Assembly: GCA_001949185.1 (NCBI GenBank)
Contig: BDGG01000001.1
Span: forward strand, 4,890,629-4,954,628
Length of the DNA stretch: 64,000 nt
Reading direction: 5' to 3'
From: Ramazzottius varieornatus
Lineage: Eukaryota > Tardigrada > Eutardigrada > Parachela > Ramazzottiidae
In this document: positions 36,495-45,238 of the stretch, piece by piece
Layout of the letters: each line of letters begins with the position of its first letter
How positions within the stretch are numbered: position 1 is the first letter of the stretch
The notes under the pieces: generated by a model
What the model saw: the letters and a program-made list of their open reading frames with translations, nothing else
The model's database searches: none
Told to the model about the DNA's origin: nothing
Program-made: the position numbers and the translations under genes

Positions 36495-38155
36495 TCAATT
36501 CGTGAGGACAGCCTCCAGCTCTGGAGGCAAGTTACGGCAAGCACCGAGACTGAAGCGATGGCTGGCCATCAAAGATATGCCGTGATAGTGTACGAAGGCG
36601 GCCACTACCACAAAGACGTGGAAGATTTGATGGCTTTGAAACTGCAACGACCAGATACATTCGATCGTAACTGAAGATAACGGTCCAGCAAAATTATGAG
36701 TCTTACCCATATGTCAAACCGTCCAGGAAAGAGTCGTTCAGGAAGCCGGCAAGCGTAGATGAGGGAACCCACAATATAAAGAGCTCCCATGGCGAAGAGC
36801 CAGTGTATCGAGGCTTCTTGCATCGACCTTACCCAGCCTTGTCCGACAATGGAATGTATGGCGGGAACGAAGCCGCTTGAACCCAGCGCCAAGAAGAGAG
36901 CTGAAAAACCATCGAACAGTTGGATAAATATCCCAATTTCACCGAGTGAAATCTGTTCCAAAATCACCTGCGCGCATTGGGCGGAAACGAGGCTGGCTGA
37001 ATCTATCCCACAAGGAGACTACGACCGCGGAGATCCCCAAGAACGAGATCACGCCCATGTAGGACCATTTCGCAATAGGCTGGCAGTAGAAAGCGAAATG
37101 AAGCCAGGGGATAATCGAGCCTACAATAAGGATCGCGATTCCACAGTAGTCGAGCCTGCAACAGTGTGTGTGACAGTTTTGGGAGGAAAGAATAGCCTAG
37201 TGGCTGCAATGAGCTTACTTGAGAAAGAGCAGCCCGACTGTCCGCGAATGACAGTATACTGTGTGGAACATGAAGGAGAATGTCATACAGATGATCGCTC
37301 CTATCAGGAACGCTGAGAAGACTAGCTTTTCATCTGAAGGAAAGCCATCTGATGCGAACACGTAGATTGCGACACCGAGGAAGGCAACGCAGCCTGAAAG
37401 AAGAACGAGTCCACATTGAAACAAGCGCAGATTCCGAGGCGGAAGCAGGCGGAAACGCACGCGTCAAATTCGCGAGATCAGTTTTGGTTTGATTGATAAT
37501 GCATGCCAGTTGGCTACAAGACTGCTTTACTGTACCTAATAAATGCGTCCATATGTTTCCCGTTTCCGTATGTATCCGGAACATAGAGCGGAAGCATTCG
37601 CGGAACGACTGGATTTGCGGACGATGGCCGGCTCTGAGGAAGTCATTGTCAGCCAGCCAGTCAGGGAGATGTGAAAAGGGAGTCTGGATCCAGGTTGCCT
37701 TCCATACGCGCTGGATGATCCTCTGTGCACGTCCGGTTGCTTCGTGGATGAATTCGATTCCTGCACAGTACGGACCCTCTCCCCCAGCCTGAAACCAAAG
37801 CAGCGATTACCGGAGGGTCGGGATAGGTACCGGAAGCATAAAGACATACCCTAGGTTCGTCCAAAAAAGTATTCTCCATTCCAGGAGTGGCAAAGTCAGG
37901 CAAGGGAAGGATTTCTTCGTTCAGCTCATCGATATCAAAATCGTCGTTGTTGTGGTCGTCTTCTCGCAAGCGATACCTTTCTCGTAGTACTTGTTCCTCT
38001 TCGTCGATAGTGGTAATTTGTTCATCCAAGCTGAATCTTCGGACGGGTTCACTCGCACAGCTGTAGAAAGTCCCACTGACAGAAGGAGGATCACTCGCAA
38101 TATTCCCATCTTCAGTGCACGAAGGAGTCGAGATGTCTGCCATTCTTCTCAACAT
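36495..38155 (-). CDS. Adiponectin receptor-like seven-helix protein (PAQR family)
   Basis: Six exons: complement(37850..38155), (37536..37788), (37219..37393), (36968..37155), (36707..36900), (36495..36641); 420 aa in one frame. The cytosolic N-terminus is acidic (EDDHNNDDFDIDELNEE), followed by the AdipoR core: VWKATWIQ...LPDWLADNDFL, GHRPQIQSFRECFRSMF, RIHTETGNIWTHLLG. Seven membrane helices follow, with the zinc ligands in place: His in FMFHTVYCHS, Asp in LDYCGIAILIVG, and the HxxxH of FQSHQIFHVF. LPERLFPGRFDIW is also diagnostic. These proteins are receptors/ceramidase-like hydrolases acting in lipid homeostasis. The start ATG at 38155 is the first in the exon; a second Met (38143) is possible. 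The 5' side abuts a transposon block. Confidence 0.94.
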
Positions 38156-38240
38156 GCGAAGCTCCTCCAGGAGAAACAAAGGAGCCGGAGAGGGAGTTGG
38201 TGGTCTGTGGAAGAGGAGGATGATACTTTCATTTATACTC

Positions 38241-38289
38241 GTACACGCGAGACGAGAAATTATGGTACGAGGTGCGAGGCCTAACTTCG
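38241..38289. repeat. Inverted repeat, left partner (unoccupied form)
   Basis: 49 bp beginning GTACACGCGAGACGAG and ending GAGGCCTAACTTCG. Its reverse complement is at 41219-41415, where a 150-bp MITE interrupts it at a TA. Together the pair brackets the pogo-type element. Confidence 0.8.
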
Positions 38290-38574
38290 CTGCTGCATCA
38301 GACTTCGTGGTCTATGTTTGTTCCTGAATTACAAACTAAACGGGCGGTAGAAAAATCAGGATCTTTTTCTAAAATTGGACACAACACTGGTCTTCAGTTT
38401 AAACCGAAGACAACTAAGATTGAGAGTAGAGATCGGTGGAAGATTTTGATGACCCGATGTCATGTCAAACAAGCCGTTCTGCCGTTAGGGAAAAGGCAAC
38501 CTGCAGGCGACACCACATTTGCTCAAAAGTCAGCTGATCGGCATGAATTACGTGATGTGTAACGCAGTGAGCTA

Positions 38575-41112
38575 TCAAATTTCCACGAAGTTTTTACCCG
38601 TAGCATTTCTTGGGTCGAGTTTGATTGAAACCGAGGCTCTGTCACGTAACACCTAATCGTCAAGAGCATTGTTTTCTACAAGCACCAAGCCAATGTCTCA
38701 GTACAGCTGGAGGTCATGTCATATAACATGCTGTCATTTCCCACCCGTAAGCATTGTGAAATTTCACTGTTTTCCTCCAGCGACATTGTCTGTGCGAGTT
38801 TGGGTTGTCTTTTTGATCCCGTTTCTGTTTCTGGTATTCCGAGCAGCAATTATGGAAAAGCCGAAGCGAAGATATTCGAGGAGCTATCCGCAGATGGAAG
38901 CTGCACTGGCCGCCGTAGCAAACAGATATGAACGGAGAGCAAGCTGCGGAAAAGTTCGGAATCCCACCATCAACTTTGAGAGACCGATTGAATGGTCGTC
39001 ATACGAAAAAGATTGGTCGACCAACGAGTTTCACGGAAGAGGAAGAGCTCGAGATCTGTGACATACTCTTGAGCTGTATGAAAGTCGGAGCACCACTAAA
39101 CAAGCAGAAGCTGACTGGAATTGTGCGAGCCATAGGACTAGCCAAAGGTAAGCTAGCTTTGATGTCGCCGCTCTGCAAAGCCGTGTGTTCTCTGCTTGTA
39201 CTCGTTCCCGAACTCATATTATGCAGTCGACTGTGGAATTAAAAGCTTTTCGGATTTTTTTCAGGGATTGACGAGGCTAAGTTCGGCAACCGCTGGTACC
39301 GTGGTTTACTGCGACGACACCCAGATATCTCGGTGCGAGTTTTTAGCGCGACGAGCTTCAAAAAAGCCAGAGAATGGACGAAGGATCGATGTGAAGGCTG
39401 GATAGCCAATCTACAAAGTCTCGCCGACCGGGGACAGACAGAGAGAACATGACGCTTTTGGCGCTGGGAAATGCTGCCGGAAAGATGCTTCTGCCGTTGA
39501 TTCTTTACAAGGGCAAAATGCACATAGAATCACATTTTGCTGATACGAACGATGAGTGTTTCCTGAGCACTAACTCCTCCGGAGTCATGGATCCGTTCGT
39601 GCTGCATGATTATCTAGAGAAAGAATGGTCCACCTCGATAACGAATAACAAGGTAAATCTGTGAGCTCAGCCAAACTTAGCGTCTTTGTGGCAGAGCGGA
39701 TATCCAGCACAAAATTTGTTTTGTTCGTCTTTGTTGCAGAACGTTCTCTTCGTCGATGGACATTCGTCTCATCTTAACTGTATTCAGTTTCTGGCCGCTT
39801 GCATGAATAATAGCGAGAAGGAGATCGAATTCATGTGTTTGCCATCGGGACAGACCGCTTTCCTTCAGCCGCTAGACAGAAAAGTGTTCGGCGGGGTAAA
39901 ACAAAAATGGACGAAATACCTTCAGGACTCCTGGCTTGATACATCCGTGGATGTAAGAACATACAGATATTTACGAGGCTCTGGTAGTAAGAATGTTGTA
40001 CTTTTGGCCATTATTTTTCACTTTCCAGGTGACAAAACGTGATTTTCCCTCTCATATCGTCAAGCTTTGGAAGCCCGATTTCTGGGTTCACTCGTTTAAC
40101 TTTACTGGTCCCTTGAAAGACGGATTTGAGAAGACAGGAATCTACCCGTTCAGTCCTGAGCTGTTGAGAGATACAGTCGACTCTAACCTAGAATCGGGAC
40201 CGGAAGAAGTCTCAGAAGAAATTGAGTCCCAGTACCAACAGATCCGCCGCATCTTACAGGAACGGTTGAGCATAAGCGAAGACGAAACGAATACCCACAT
40301 TCTCCAGATCAAGCAGGTTATCTCGGGAAAGCCTACTGCGTCCGTCATAGCCAGGGAATTTCATGGGTATTTACTCAAAGCAGCGCCTAAAAAGAAAAGA
40401 ATGATGAAAGATTCGCGGTTGGACACGTCTCACGGCCTGGCTTTGGTCCATTCTGGATATATCAGCCTGAAAGCGGATAAGATACGCGCAAGTAAAGAAG
40501 CTAAGACCAAGAAAAGTAACGATACCGCCGTGAACAGAACTCCAGCAATCCGCAAAACAGCAAGCGTTGAAGCAAAAGCCGCTGCAAAACCGTCAGAGTC
40601 GCAAGCTGCTCCTGTGGTAGACCCGGCAGTATCGTCCAATAATCTTGGAAACAACACAGTACCAGCAAGTAAGGCCAGAGAAGGAAATTCAGCAGCCAGA
40701 TTAACGCAAAATAAGCAGCGGTGTTAACCGTCCAACAGCTCGATGTCTCTCCTTCCACCGCTGCGAATCCTATCGGTCGGCAAACACGTTCCAGGACAAC
40801 CGCAGCAGCATCTCCAGTAGCAAAACCGTATCCTGTGCCTCGAAAGAGCCGAGCAAAGAAGCAATAGTGTGATTGTTGAAGAGTTTTTCAACAGGTTTCC
40901 GAGCTTACTTTGAACGTTCTAGCTGCCTCATCTGACGTTACCACTTACCTCTCCCGATGTCACATAATATGACATTACTTCCAGCTGGTACGGAAAGGTG
41001 GGTTAGCACAAGCAGAAATCATTGCCCTCCGGCAGTTTGTACGGTTAAATAAACCTTGATTTCTACACTTATCGGTCTAAAAATCGCTACGGGTAAAAAC
41101 TTCGTGGAAACT
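38575..41112 (+). mobile_element. Pogo/Tigger-type transposon
   Basis: Inverted ends TTTCCACGAAGTTTTTACCC (38580 onward) and its complement (ending about 41110). A TA sits just outside each end (38573-38574, 41113-41114), as expected for Tc1/mariner-pogo elements. The transposase between them is broken. The whole lies inside another inverted-repeat pair (38241/41415), so nesting or a longer original element are both possible. Confidence 0.7.
38852..40727 (+). pseudogene. Pogo-type DDE transposase, broken
   Basis: Starts MEKPKRRYSRSYPQMEAALAAV, the beginning of a Psq/pogo HTH; a one-base shift near 38920 moves it to MNGEQAAEKFGIPPSTLRDR, the rest of that HTH. A probable intron (39149-39265) leads to GNRWYRGLLRRHPDIS, a CENP-B HTH end. 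The first catalytic Asp region is missing or frame-broken near 39440, then TLLALGNAAGKMLLPLILYK, NVLFVDGHSSHL (second Asp) and LPSGQTAFLQPLD (third). A Lys/Ala/Ser-rich tail runs to a stop at 40727. The deletion and shifts make it non-functional as assembled. It differs from the transposase at 22979-24739. Confidence 0.8.
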
Positions 41113-41218
41113 TAGCTCCCAGCATGGATTGCTCACACACACGATCAGCTGGCTGGTGTTAGATTAGTTGAGTGGTGCGCCACCGAGTGGCCGCTTGCCC
41201 ACGAAGTTAGGTCGACAA

Positions 41219-41415
41219 CGAAGTTAGGCCTCGCACCTCGTACAGTAAAAATTATGGAACAGGCGGAAATGACGGCGAAATGGAAATTCGACCGTAGAAA
41301 AGTGTCGAAAAAGTGTATTAGTGTGAACCGGTCGCGTACGTACGTGCTTCCGTGCCGCCGTAGCGAAAAGGCCGGTACCATAATCTTTACTGTACCATAA
41401 ATTCTCGTCCTGCGT
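41219..41415. repeat. Inverted repeat, right partner (occupied by a MITE)
   Basis: Reverse complement of 38241-38289 split at a TA by the MITE 41243-41392. The motif ACGAAGTTAGG is also directly duplicated just outside (41210-41227). Confidence 0.75.
41243..41392. mobile_element. 150-bp MITE with TA target duplication
   Basis: Ends CAGTAAAAATTATGG / CCATAATCTTTACTG, flanked by TA (41241-41242, 41393-41394). The related site at 38265-38266 lacks the insert and shows a single TA, so the boundaries are defined by an empty-site comparison. Confidence 0.85.
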
Positions 41416-41526
41416 GTACAGCAACTTATCAGTTCAGCGTATCTGTTATCACAGAGTAAACAGCTGATCTGGACCGGAAGTATATCTGGTGGCAGCTGGT
41501 GGCAGACATGCATCTGTCCTTCCTTC

Positions 41527-42060
41527 TTAACACTTACAGCACGAAGGTTTTCATGTTCGCAAAATACCACCGTTCTCTTTGTGAGTACAAGACTTTGGTT
41601 GGCTAAGGTAATGCAAAGGAGGCAGGGCCAGCCAATAGATAATTTAAGAAATTTAGAAATTTCGAAGATTGGCAGGCCGTGGAGTTCAACCTGGGGAAAG
41701 TAGTCCTTGCCATTTTGATTTTCTCTAAAGCATTCCGATGACAAGAAAATTTGTCCCAGGCTTGGTTTCGGTAAAGGGAATTGTCCTCACTGTTTCAGAT
41801 TTTTTCAGAACGTGTTGCGTATGTGCCTCCAGTAAGAAGACGAAGACTGAAATACCACCGAAACCACCCGAAATCGTAAAACTTTTTGATAGCGTTCTGC
41901 GTTTTCGCTGACCACTGGTCATTAATCTCAACTTAATGACAAGATCGAGTTGCAGGCAAACAAAAAATCCCCAACCCGAAAGACCAAAAGCTAAACTCGG
42001 GAGGCGAGTGAAACTGACACATTGTACTCACAATGAGTACGGTCGTGCTACAAGTGTTAA
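41527..42060. mobile_element. TTAA-flanked MITE, copy 2
   Basis: 534 bp bounded by TTAA, with inverted ends CACTTACAGCACGA / TCGTGCTACAAGTG. It is alignable over its length with copy 1 (35871-36405). It ends 168 bp before the ATG of the BEN-like locus, so it lies in that gene's promoter region. Confidence 0.8.
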
Positions 42061-42227
42061 AAAACTTCTGCAAGTTCTGCAGTGCTTATCCCGCTTTTCT
42101 CTTGTTGCAGGTTCCAACTGAATTCTTGTGGCCTCGTGGCTTGAACACAGCCATGCACGAATATGACGTCCACGTTGAGAAACTTGACTTACAGGGTGTT
42201 TTCTTTGCGGAGTAAAACCAGGCTACC

Positions 42228-44921
42228 ATGTTACAGCAAGCCCTTACAACGTGTGCGGAGAGAAAAGCAAAGCGACTCAAGATATCCCACGACGGCGCAA
42301 GTGGCCCAAAGCTGTCTTTTCGTAACCTGGTGGATTTGTTGGAGCCCGTTGGACCATCAGGGCGTTCCAGCTGGAAGCGCATTGTCGATCGAGAGGAAGA
42401 CGTCATCGTTTTCTTCCAAGTCAACTATTTGCAGTCCATCCCTCAGCTCTCCAAATGCATTCGTATCCGCCGCGAGCGCACAAAGACGTTCGAAGAGCTG
42501 CTAATTCCCAGTGTCTTCTTTGGACGCTTTCTGGACGAGTCATTCGTGGAGAAGGCTTTCGGGACACCGAACCTCACTCAGTTCAGTGATCTCCAGTCAT
42601 TGCTCAACATTGTCGATCAAACGGGAGAACATTCCACTCCCGAAAGTGATTCTGACGGAGAGCACGATGGGAAGTATGACCACGACTCTGACGCAGATTA
42701 TGTTCCAGTTCTAGAGAATGCTGTGTACCCTCAGCTGGTTATAACTCATATCAACCCACCGACGGATAACCCCTCTCAAAAATCAAAGAGGAAAGTGGAA
42801 GCTCGAAACGCTCCACTGGCGCAGGCTGTAAGGAAGCGTGGCCCGGAGGCTTCGGAAGTGAAAAGCGATCTGGCCACCGTGTTTGGGATACCAGCAGCAC
42901 TGGTGGTCGATGGTGATACTTCTCCGAAAGAGAAGAACATCCAACACGCGCCAACTGATCCGAGTGTGATGACAGTCTTCCACACGTTTCTCGCTGGCAA
43001 CAAGAAGGCTTATCCTGCTCCCCTGTTGGACTGCCAAATGCCGGGGCCTGGAAAAGTGGCACTAACGAAAGCCATTTGCGACGGAAAGTTTTTTTACATT
43101 GACCAGAAGGACCTGAAGAATCTGCGAAGAGACCATGGCACAAAACAGCTGAAGTACCTATCCAAAGTGTTCGATCTTCTTGTTGGTCCGAAAGGCCTGG
43201 CGTTCATTAAACGGCGGTATGAAGAGAGGAAGATAGCTGTCCAAGGATTGCCCAAAAACAAACACCACTGGCAAATCTCCTCGAGAAAATTACTTTCGGA
43301 AGATTTTCTCCACCTTCTCAAAGGTAAATTCCTGCGCAAGATGCTTATCCCGATATGTGGCGCTCGCTTATAGCTAACAATGGAAGCGTGCGCCACTTGT
43401 CGATCTCCGTTCCGTCTGCCCACGTCCTAAAAACACACCTTTCTTACAGAGGCGCCTATCGAAAGAATGCGTCTCTTATTTAGCATTGTATCCTTGCAGA
43501 GCACATGACTGACGAGGGGATTTTTCCAATCCGCCGCCCCTGATGCTCAAACCCACATTCCAGGTGGATAGAGAAGAGTTTCCTCTATCGTCTGAGCCGA
43601 AAACCTCGTCATCATTCCCTTCCTGGAATAAGCTGGACGGTTCGGAAGTGATCGTCCATTGACCGCTACAGTGCGCCGCGATGACGTGAAGTTTCTTGAT
43701 TGCCTCTTTGATTGATCACAAAACGATCAGCTGATCGCCGGCACNNNNNNNNNNNNNNNNNNNNNNNNNNNNNNNNNNNNNNNNNNNNNNNNNNNNNNNN
43801 NNNNNNNNNNAAACGATCAGCTGATCGCCGGCACTGTTGGCTATGCAGCGGATGCCTTGCTTTTGTGCTTTTTTAGCACGTTAAGGCGTGTGGTACGGTG
43901 CAACGTCAACAGTACGGGCGATCAGCTAATCGTTCTGTGGTCAAACAAAGAGGCAATCAAGAAACTTCACGTCATCGCGGCGCACTGTAGCGGTCAATGG
44001 ACGATCACTTCCGAACCGTCCAGTTTATTCCAGGAAGGGAATGATGACGAGGTTTTCGGCTCAGACGATAGAGGAAACTCTTCTCTATCCACCTGGAATG
44101 TGGGTTTGAGCATCAGAGGCGGCGGATTGGAAAAATCCCCTCGTGATGTGGGGATGGAAATTTCGAGAACCGAGCTTCTCAAGTTGCTTAAGTCCAAATT
44201 TGACAGTATCCACTACCCGAGTCGATGGTCCACCAACTTCATAGTTCCTTCCGAAGAAGCTGTACAACAAGAAGCCGCTAGGAAGATTAACGGTGATCGC
44301 GTATCAGCGAGTAAGGTCTTCAAGATTCGGGCACCGTCTTTGTCCTGTGAGCAGTCGGACGCCTGGAAAACTCCTCTTGTCCCGAAGGACGACCCAGACT
44401 TCTCTGGGCTGTTTCTTTACATCGACAAGAACGAGCTGACGTTGCTGTTGAAAGAAGCCAGGAAGGAGCATTATCCCAGAAAGATATTCACGGCACTGTT
44501 GGGTGAAGACGGGTTGCGGTTCTTGCAGCAATATCGAGCTGAATACTACCTCACGGGCTTCGACGGAAAGATCAAAGGACCACCGAAAGCTGAAGGTGTT
44601 TTCAGCGAAGCCTTCGTCGAAACACTTCGCGGTAAGAATAACTGGGATCTCGGCCGACAAACTCGACCGTATTGTTCTTCCAAGTGGTGTACAGTACTTT
44701 TTCAGTGATATCGGCTGGAACAGTGCGCCACTGAAACGATCTGGTCGAGTTTGTAGGCCGAGCTTCCAATGCTCCGTTATCTGAGGCTAATGTGTGTGCT
44801 TGTGTTTTATGGTAATTTATCTGGGATAGTTATTTCCTTTGCAGTTCATCTGGTCAGGAAACACTCTCGAAGATGCAAGACTGTGGTCAAAAGGGTGCCT
44901 GAACTAGACTCAAATGACTAG
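42228..44921 (+). CDS. BEN-like module protein, unit A (modules 1-2), exon broken by insertion
   Basis: ATG at 42228. Exons 42228..43323, 43500..43512 + 44147..44631 (one exon split by an inserted element), 44845..44921. With the insert excluded the parts sum to 557 codons in one frame, ending at TAG 44919-44921. The N-terminus (about residues 15-130) is a helical unknown region (LSFRNLVDLLEPVG, SVFFGRFLDESFVEKAF), then an acidic Ser/Asp linker with LVITHINPP, then module 1. Module 2 follows in the split exon. Each module reads: P-x-LLDCQ or SLSCE, an x-F-Y-I-D-x-K strand, a helix, YPRKIFTALLGEDGLRFL-like core, then after a phase-1 intron H-M/L and a short helix. The LL-G-x2-GL-F core and following G-K resemble BEN domains (DNA-binding/chromatin), but this is tentative. 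The stop may be a lesion: the frame continues open as YELMDDFIAEMPQ after it. Confidence 0.55.
43335..43432. mobile_element. Hairpin MITE, AAGTGGCGCA family, copy 4 (degenerate)
   Basis: Cores ATGTGGCGCT and GTGCGCCACTTG, between exons 1 and 2 of the BEN-like locus. The outer arms are weak. Confidence 0.55.
43513..44143. mobile_element. Foldback transposon inserted in a coding exon, TGA duplication
   Basis: Ends CGAGGGGATTTTTCCAATCC and its complement. The arms match for over 220 bp (43513-43744 and about 43912-44143). TGA flanks both sides (43510-43512, 44144-44146). Removing the element plus one TGA reconnects a BEN-like exon in frame. It shares its first ten bases and its 3-bp duplication with the transposon at 22659. 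A 66-N gap lies in the loop region. The frame at 43857-44140 is element sequence. Confidence 0.85.
43745..43810. other. Assembly gap, 66 N, with 24-bp repeat on both sides
   Basis: The last 24 bases before the gap (starting AAACGATCAGCTGATCGCC) recur directly after it, so the gap is probably an unmerged overlap rather than missing sequence. Confidence 0.95.
44316..44921 (+). repeat. BEN-like module 2
   Basis: N-part 44316..44631 (APSLSCEQSD, LFLYIDKNELTLLL, YPRKIFTALLGEDGLRFL). C-part 44845..44921 (VHLVRKHSRR), truncated by TAG. Confidence 0.65.
44645..44768. mobile_element. Hairpin MITE, AAGTGGCGCA family, copy 5
   Basis: Left CTCGGCCGACAAACTCGACC...CCAAGTGGTG, right GTGCGCCACTG...CTGGTCGAGTTTGTAGGCCGAG. 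In the intron 44632-44844. Confidence 0.8.
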
Positions 44922-45031
44922 TACGAACTGATGGACGACTTCATCGCCGAGATGCCTCAGCTGCCGAGCGCCAGCCATCTCGAAGCTGTCACGAAGAAAA
45001 GCAAAACAAGTTGGTTCCTCTGTCAATAAGA

Positions 45032-45159
45032 GAGCTCGGCGTACAAAGTCGACGTTTTTCAGATCGTTTTTCAAGTGGCGCACATTTTGAGCGAAATGAG
45101 CTGCTAGTGTGCGTCTCTTGGGGAAAAGATCTGGCTGAGTTTGTTTGGCGGTCCTCCCA
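45032..45159. mobile_element. Hairpin MITE, AAGTGGCGCA family, copy 6
   Basis: Left GAGCTCGGCGTACAAAGTCG...CAAGTGGCGCAC, right GTGCGTCTCTTG...CTGGCTGAGTTTGTTTGGCG. Between unit A and unit B exons. Confidence 0.75.
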
Positions 45160-45238
45160 CACTGTATCTTGACGTTCAGATACGCGAACCGTCCATGCTA
45201 TAATAACAACATAGAGTGTTCCAGAGGTTTCGCCATAG

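Larger units (their letters stand above)
38156..42227. other. Transposon-rich block between PAQR and BEN-like loci
   Basis: Almost wholly repeats: outer inverted repeats (38241-38289, 41219-41415), pogo-type element (38575-41112), inserted MITE (41243-41392) and TTAA MITE (41527-42060). No host gene is seen. Confidence 0.75.
42955..44230 (+). repeat. BEN-like module 1
   Basis: N-part 42955..43323 (YPAPLLDCQMPGPGKVAL, FFYIDQKDLKNL, KYLSKVFDLLVGPKGLAFI). C-part after the phase-1 intron: EHMTD at 43500-43512 continuing past the insertion as VGMEISRTELLKLLKSKF. Confidence 0.65.

Noticed and set aside
41145-41744. 199-codon minus frame, similar to the frame at 35846-36079
   Set aside because: The similarity comes from the two TTAA MITE copies; the rest crosses another MITE.
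43857-44140. ATG and N-terminal part of an open frame leading into module 1
   Set aside because: It lies inside the inserted foldback element; true coding sequence resumes at 44147.
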